Assembly (NCBI GenBank): GCA_002342665.1
Contig: DDQK01000026.1
Location: 1-64,000 of the forward strand
Direction: 5' to 3'
DNA from: Prevotella sp. UBA2444
GTDB taxonomy: Bacteria; Bacteroidota; Bacteroidia; Bacteroidales; Bacteroidaceae
DNA length: 64,000 nucleotides
The position numbers were made by a program, and so were the translations under genes. Under the pieces are notes generated by a model, which worked only from the letters and a program-made list of their open reading frames with translations, did not search any database and was not told the origin of the DNA. This document shows positions 59,789-64,000 of this stretch, piece by piece (position 1 is the stretch's first letter; the number at the start of each line of letters is the position of its first letter).

Positions 59789-62089
59789 TCAGGAGCTGAA
59801 GCCCACCTTGCGGCGGGGCTTCAGTTCGGTAGCCTTGGAGTTGAATTTTTCATAAGCACTGCGTACGTCGCAGGTCTCGACGTGCTGATAGTCATCGGAG
59901 CCAGTGGCGGCAATGCGGTTGGCCATCGCAGGGATAATGCCTCCAACGATGTACTGCTCTATCCAGCGTGCATTGCCGAAGTTAGGCGTGCGCTGGCTGA
60001 GCGTCATTACGATGGAGGCACGTAGCACGGAGGCGGCCTCATCAGTCAGGATGTAGTCGTCGCGCTCCAGCAGCCGTTTGGCAATCTCCATCAACTGGTC
60101 GGCATCGTAGTCGGCGAAGCGGTACTTGTAGGGGAAGCGGCCCATCAGTCCGGGGTTAGTGTTGAGCATCGCGTCCATCTCTTTCTCGTAGCCGGCGAAG
60201 ACGATGAGCATATCGGGGTCGGGCTGAGAGAGCACGGTGAGCAGCGAGTCGATGACACGCGCCCCGAAATCCTTACGGTCTCCGCTGCCGTCGTAGAGAT
60301 TATAGGCCTCGTCGATGAAGAGTACATTACCCCGGGCCTCTTCGAGCACGGCCTTCATGTTCTCCTCCGTCTCACCGATGTAGCGCCCCACGAGTCGGGT
60401 GCGGTCAACGGCGATCACCTCTCCCCGCGAGAGTAGTCCCATGGAATGGTAGAGCCGTCCCAGCTGCCGTGCGACGGTGGTCTTCCCCGTGCCAGGATTG
60501 CCCGTGAAGATGCAGTGGCAGGCCATGTTGCCCGAGGTGTGCAGTCCCTGCTGGCGCCGCTTGAGATTGAAGCGGGTGCTGTTGGCCATGGTGATGACGC
60601 CCTGCTTCACCTCGTCGAGTCCCACCATCGCGTTGAGTTCGCCCATGCACTGCTCGAAGGTGTCGGCAGTGGCAGCAAACAGGCTGGTGTCGATGTCGGC
60701 GGCCTCCAGTTGTGGCACCTCGTCGAAACTCAGTTCATCCAGTGCCCGCTGCACATAGCGGGGCCGTATGTTCTCGGCGATGACACGCCGGATGTCGCTA
60801 AGCGACCAGTTGGAGAGCGAGCCGTGGTGGTATCCCTTGAGGATGGCACGCGTCACCTGGTCCTTCACCTCGTCGGAGGGTTCCAGGTGTTCCTCTTCCA
60901 ACTGACTGAAGAAAGCCTGCACCAGTTCGAAGTCGGTGTAAGGCTCCTGCATGATCCAGCTGTCGCTGGTGAAGAAATCCTTGAACGACGGGAACTGGTC
61001 CATCAGTGCCATCACTTCCTGCCGGCTTCCGCAGAGCCAGAGGTTGTTGTCCGGCTGCGAATTCCTGATCTCGTCGAGCACCCGTTTCACGATGGTCTTA
61101 CCACCAGTGGTAAGGAGGGCTCCCAGGTGGGTCAGGCACACCACCTTGCCGCCGAATAAGTACAGCACCTCTCCCAGATGTTCAAAGGGATTATTGCATG
61201 TGGCGTCGTAGAGAGTCGAACAGTCGACTATCTCCAAGGAGTTCCGGATACCCATCTGGCTGCAGAAATTGTAGAGGAGACTCTTGGTGAGATCTCCATT
61301 GCAGGTGCAGAAGATATAGTTGCTGTTCTGCAGGAGCGGAAGGGCATTCAGCTGCTTTCTCACCTCGTTGAAGATGAAGAAGCGCCCCGAGTCCAGTATC
61401 TTCCTACGTAACTGACGGAATCCGGGGAGGGGGGCCAACCGGCACCAGTCATTAGAACTTGTGGAACAGAAGGCCAGCATATCGTAGGTATCACAGGGCT
61501 GCACATAGGCGGCCTGCTCATAAGAGATGTTGAGATGGTCGTCGAGGCGGAACTCCAGCTTCACCACAGAGTTGCCGTTCTCCTTGTCGCTGACCAGAAG
61601 GGTATACACGCCAGGCATCCAGATGTGGGTGCAGTCAATCTCATAGTCCAGTTCATTGTCGTCACGACTTACCTCGCATTGTGGCTCGCTAGAGCAAACG
61701 GGGTAAAAGTCGCTGGTGTAGACATCACACCTGAAACGGTCGGGACTGGGCAGTACATCGTCGGTAGTGGCAATTCTGACCATCAGGGAATAGTCGCCAA
61801 AGCAATCGTCGTCGCAGTCCTTGAGAATGTTGACGGCCAGTCTGAGCGGCGACGCGCGTTCACCCTCCTTGCCGGCGTTCCTCTTCACGTTCTCCCTCAG
61901 CAGCGCCACGGCATTGTCGAGTGTCTGTGTGTCTGTGTTCTGAGTGTCATCGCCGTCGGCATCGTCGGCAGTGTCTTGAGGGTCATCCAGGAGGTCTGGG
62001 TCAGTCTCGCCGAGGACTTCCTGGAAAATCTTTTCGAACTCATCTTCGAGAGCCTCATCCTTGAGGCTGTTCAATTTCTTGTCTTTCAT
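59789..62089 (-). CDS. CbbX/SpoVK-like AAA+ ATPase with long N-terminal region
   Basis: A 766-residue protein. The AAA+ module is at ~510-750: MVGLDEVKQGV, Walker A FTGNPGTGKTTVARQLGRLY, VGRYIGETEENMKAV, Walker B GNVLFIDEAYNLYDGSGD, sensor-1 region LIVFAGYEKEMDAML, and an arginine-finger region MGRFPYKYRFADY. The first ~60 residues are highly acidic and disordered. Residues ~80-450 contain a beta-rich part and a degenerate second ATPase-like part (FFIFNEVRKQLNALPLL ... DNNLWLCGSRQEVM). CbbX-like AAA proteins remodel partner proteins; the partner here is unknown. It has a ~320-nt leader. Confidence 0.85.
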   Translation of the reverse strand: MKDKKLNSLKDEALEDEFEKIFQEVLGETDPDLLDDPQDTADDADGDDTQNTDTQTLDNAVALLRENVKRNAGKEGERASPLRLAVNILKDCDDDCFGDYSLMVRIATTDDVLPSPDRFRCDVYTSDFYPVCSSEPQCEVSRDDNELDYEIDCTHIWMPGVYTLLVSDKENGNSVVKLEFRLDDHLNISYEQAAYVQPCDTYDMLAFCSTSSNDWCRLAPLPGFRQLRRKILDSGRFFIFNEVRKQLNALPLLQNSNYIFCTCNGDLTKSLLYNFCSQMGIRNSLEIVDCSTLYDATCNNPFEHLGEVLYLFGGKVVCLTHLGALLTTGGKTIVKRVLDEIRNSQPDNNLWLCGSRQEVMALMDQFPSFKDFFTSDSWIMQEPYTDFELVQAFFSQLEEEHLEPSDEVKDQVTRAILKGYHHGSLSNWSLSDIRRVIAENIRPRYVQRALDELSFDEVPQLEAADIDTSLFAATADTFEQCMGELNAMVGLDEVKQGVITMANSTRFNLKRRQQGLHTSGNMACHCIFTGNPGTGKTTVARQLGRLYHSMGLLSRGEVIAVDRTRLVGRYIGETEENMKAVLEEARGNVLFIDEAYNLYDGSGDRKDFGARVIDSLLTVLSQPDPDMLIVFAGYEKEMDAMLNTNPGLMGRFPYKYRFADYDADQLMEIAKRLLERDDYILTDEAASVLRASIVMTLSQRTPNFGNARWIEQYIVGGIIPAMANRIAATGSDDYQHVETCDVRSAYEKFNSKATELKPRRKVGFSS

Positions 62090-62426
62090 AAAAAGGGATT
62101 GGAAACATAGTAATAAATCGTTGGCATGCCCCGCAGAAGGGGGCGCAAGAGTTGTTTGGGCAACGACCGCTGAGGTCAGTGCCCAGTGAGCTTCATAGAA
62201 ACTGTTGTGGAGTCACTATCACAAGACATAGTTGTAGCAGTAAGTCAAAGATCGCACGTCAATACGCATTCATGCAGTCCTCTGCCGACGCAACGGATGG
62301 ACATAGCCCGGGGCTATATCTTCAGTTGTGCCGAGCGGCGGCTGGCTAAACGTTTGAGGGCTTTTCTTTGTTGTTGCATTTAACTTTGTTTGTGATAGAT
62401 TTAAATTTCCGGGGACAAAGATAGAC
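62090..62426 (-). promoter_or_regulatory. Long 5' leader of the AAA+ gene with promoter and short frame
   Basis: The minus-7 box TATCTTTG is at 62416-62423 (minus strand). A 21-codon frame at 62314-62379 encodes a basic peptide, MQQQRKALKRLASRRSAQLKI. A 15-base palindrome (ATAGCCC/GGGCTAT, 62303-62317) overlaps its stop codon. The rest of the ~320 nt before the ATG at 62089 has no clear gene. The arrangement could give translational control. Confidence 0.45.
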
Positions 62427-62467
62427 AAAAATCCCGATATCTGCCAAACAAATACCGGGATTTTTTT
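62427..62467 (-). terminator. Intrinsic terminator of the RNase R gene
   Basis: Stem AAAATCCCG/CGGGATTTT with a partly paired loop and T-runs on both strands. It lies just before the AAA+ gene promoter. Confidence 0.7.
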
Positions 62468-62522
62468 ATTGTCATGCTACTTTTTAACATTTCCTCGTGT
62501 GCGAAGAAATATAAGGTACGCG

Positions 62523-64000
62523 CTAGTCGTCGGCCAGCGTGAAGTCGAGCTGACGTCGCTCGATGTTGGCACGGGCCACCTGAATGCGGATGGGGTCGCC
62601 CAACTGATACTTGGTGTGGTGACGACGGCCTATGATCACGAAGTTCTTCTCGTCGAAGTCATAGTAGTCGTGCCCCAAGTCGCGGATAGGCACCATTCCC
62701 TCGCAGTGGTTCTCATCGATCTGAGCATAGATGCCGTAGCTGGTGAGGCCAGAGATATGGGCATCATAGGTATTGCCAATCTTGTCGGCCATGAACTCCA
62801 CCATCTTATATTTTATGGAGTCGCGCTCGGCATTCTGCGAGATCTGTTCCATATCGCTGCAATGCTCACAATACTCCTCGTACTTCTCCTTGTTGGCAGA
62901 ACGTGCCCCATCTTGATATTTCGTCAGCAGACGGTGTACCATCAAGTCGGGATAGCGACGGATGGGCGAAGTGAAGTGGGTATAATAGTCGAAGGCGAGG
63001 CCATAGTGACCGATATTATGGACACTGTACTTGGCCTTCATCATCGCCCTGAGGGCAACGGTCTCGATAGCATTCTGCTCACGTGTGCCCTCGGCATCGG
63101 CCATCAGGGCATTGAGCGACTTCGTGATGGCTCCCTTGGTGCCGCTGGTCTTCACCCTATAGCCGAACTTCGACACGAACTGTCGCAGGTTCTCCAGTTT
63201 TTGCGGATCAGGCTGGTCGTGGATACGATAAGGCAGCGTCTTGGCCTTTGCGCCCTTCTTCACCCTTCCGATGCTCTCAGCGACGGTCTTGTTGGCCAGC
63301 AGCATAAATTCCTCGATGAGTTTGTTGGCATCCTTCGACACCTTGAAGTAGGCTGTCACAGGCTTTCCCTGCTCATCGACGTCGAAGTGGAGCTCTTCAC
63401 GGTCGAACTTCACGGAGCCGTTCTTGAAGCGGGCTGCGCGCAGCTTCTTGGCGAAGGCGTCCAGCTGGATGAGTTCGGCAGCATACTCGCCCTTGTAAGG
63501 ATGGTTCTTGGTGGCAGGGGGAGCCGGCTCGCCCGTACCGTCCTTCACCCCATTGTCCTCCAGGATCTGCTGCACCTCCTCGTAAGCATAGCGACGATCA
63601 CTCCGTATCACGGTATGTGCCAAGTGCCACTTCTTGATGTTGGCATCGGCATCGAGCAGGAAGATGACACTGTAACACAGTTTCTCCTCGTCAGGTCGCA
63701 GCGAACAGATGAAGTTGCAGAGGCGTTCGGGCAACATCGGTATGGTGCGGTCTACGAGATAGACGCTCGTAGCGCGGCTGTACGCCTCCTTGTCGATGGT
63801 AGATCCTTCCCTGACGTAGTGGCTCACATCGGCGATATGGACACCTACCTCCCAGAGATTATCTATCTGTCTGATAGAGAGGGCATCGTCGAAGTCCTTG
63901 GCATCCTTGGGGTCGATGGTGCAGGTAAACACATCGCGGAAATCCTCACGCCTGCTGATCTCCTCCTGAGTGATGGCGGCATCGATTTTCTCAGCAGCTT
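62523..64000 (-). CDS. rnr: Ribonuclease R, 3' part (cut by window edge)
   Basis: An RNB-family exoribonuclease whose frame runs through the right window edge, so the N-terminus is missing. Visible are the catalytic RNB motif CTIDPKDAKDFDDALSIRQI (Asp cluster), VGVHIADVSHYV, LPERLCNFICSLRPDEEKL, YDYYTHFTSPIRRYPDLMV-like text (FDYYTHFTSPIRRYPDLMVH), and a C-terminal S1 domain (ISGLTSYGIYAQIDENHCEG). It degrades structured RNA 3' to 5'. The apparent ATG at 63932 is internal; the frame upstream (EISRREDFRDV) continues to the edge. Confidence 0.95.
   Translation of the reverse strand, partial: AAEKIDAAITQEEISRREDFRDVFTCTIDPKDAKDFDDALSIRQIDNLWEVGVHIADVSHYVREGSTIDKEAYSRATSVYLVDRTIPMLPERLCNFICSLRPDEEKLCYSVIFLLDADANIKKWHLAHTVIRSDRRYAYEEVQQILEDNGVKDGTGEPAPPATKNHPYKGEYAAELIQLDAFAKKLRAARFKNGSVKFDREELHFDVDEQGKPVTAYFKVSKDANKLIEEFMLLANKTVAESIGRVKKGAKAKTLPYRIHDQPDPQKLENLRQFVSKFGYRVKTSGTKGAITKSLNALMADAEGTREQNAIETVALRAMMKAKYSVHNIGHYGLAFDYYTHFTSPIRRYPDLMVHRLLTKYQDGARSANKEKYEEYCEHCSDMEQISQNAERDSIKYKMVEFMADKIGNTYDAHISGLTSYGIYAQIDENHCEGMVPIRDLGHDYYDFDEKNFVIIGRRHHTKYQLGDPIRIQVARANIERRQLDFTLADD

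Overview
The window reads as a chromosomal stretch of a gut or oral Bacteroidota, most likely Prevotella or a close relative. The evidence is the SusC/SusD pairs, the recurrent TAnnTTTG minus-7 promoter boxes just upstream of starts, many dense operons with overlapping start and stop codons, and Prevotella-like protein sequences. No rRNA or tRNA gene and no CRISPR array was seen.

Layout: 1-531 holds short repeats and a probable partial gene end. 532-1785 is a U32 peptidase-type RNA-modification protein. 1.9-7.8 kb is an accessory island: a KilA-N gene with an internal deletion, two ~200 bp direct repeats (2311-2511 and 7580-7780), an AT-rich unknown 683-residue protein preceded by a structured RNA leader, a DUF4160/DUF2442 pair, and a frameshifted MobV-type relaxase with a long inverted repeat beside it that could be oriT. 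7.8-13.0 kb is a SusC/SusD operon ending in a papain-like lipoprotein, followed by an orphan LuxR-type response regulator.

13.8-51 kb is almost wholly sulfur metabolism. (a) A leftward operon carries a DsrE-like protein, TusA, a family 2 encapsulin shell with a cyclic-nucleotide-binding-like domain, a cysteine desulfurase with an N-terminal cargo-like extension, and a MetY-like enzyme. (b) A rightward operon carries a ThiD-like/AraC fusion regulator plus PdxS and PdxT, which make PLP. (c) A ThiS-like sulfur carrier, an E1-like activating enzyme and a JAMM protease form a protein-thiocarboxylate module. (d) A long AT-rich operon begins with a Cys/Met-rich leader peptide and encodes a binding protein, SusC/SusD, a Ser-type sulfatase, a rhodanese-thioredoxin fusion and a YeiH-type transporter, followed by the anaerobic sulfatase-maturating enzyme. 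(e) A very long leftward operon encodes RidA, a sulfite reductase-TusA fusion, siroheme synthesis (SirC, HemA, HemC-CobA-HemD, HemB, HemL), CysD, CysN, APS reductase and a Pst-like ABC transporter. A partial duplicate (a CysD pseudogene and a second CysH) lies at its end.

The most striking observation is an 18-bp palindrome, ATACC-N8-GGTAT, upstream of five of these transcription units. In four of them it lies exactly 45 nt from the TA of the minus-7 box, and in the fifth 48 nt. This looks like the binding site of an unidentified sulfur regulator, and it ties encapsulin sulfur storage, sulfatase scavenging, the sulfur-carrier module and sulfate assimilation into one regulon.

51-64 kb is mostly housekeeping and mixed: a TonB receptor with an HMA protein and TcdA, CysS, a ketosynthase-like gene containing a REP-type palindrome in frame, a CoA transferase, a hemolysin III homologue, a lipoprotein, an AAA+ ATPase with a long leader, and the 3' part of RNase R cut by the window edge.
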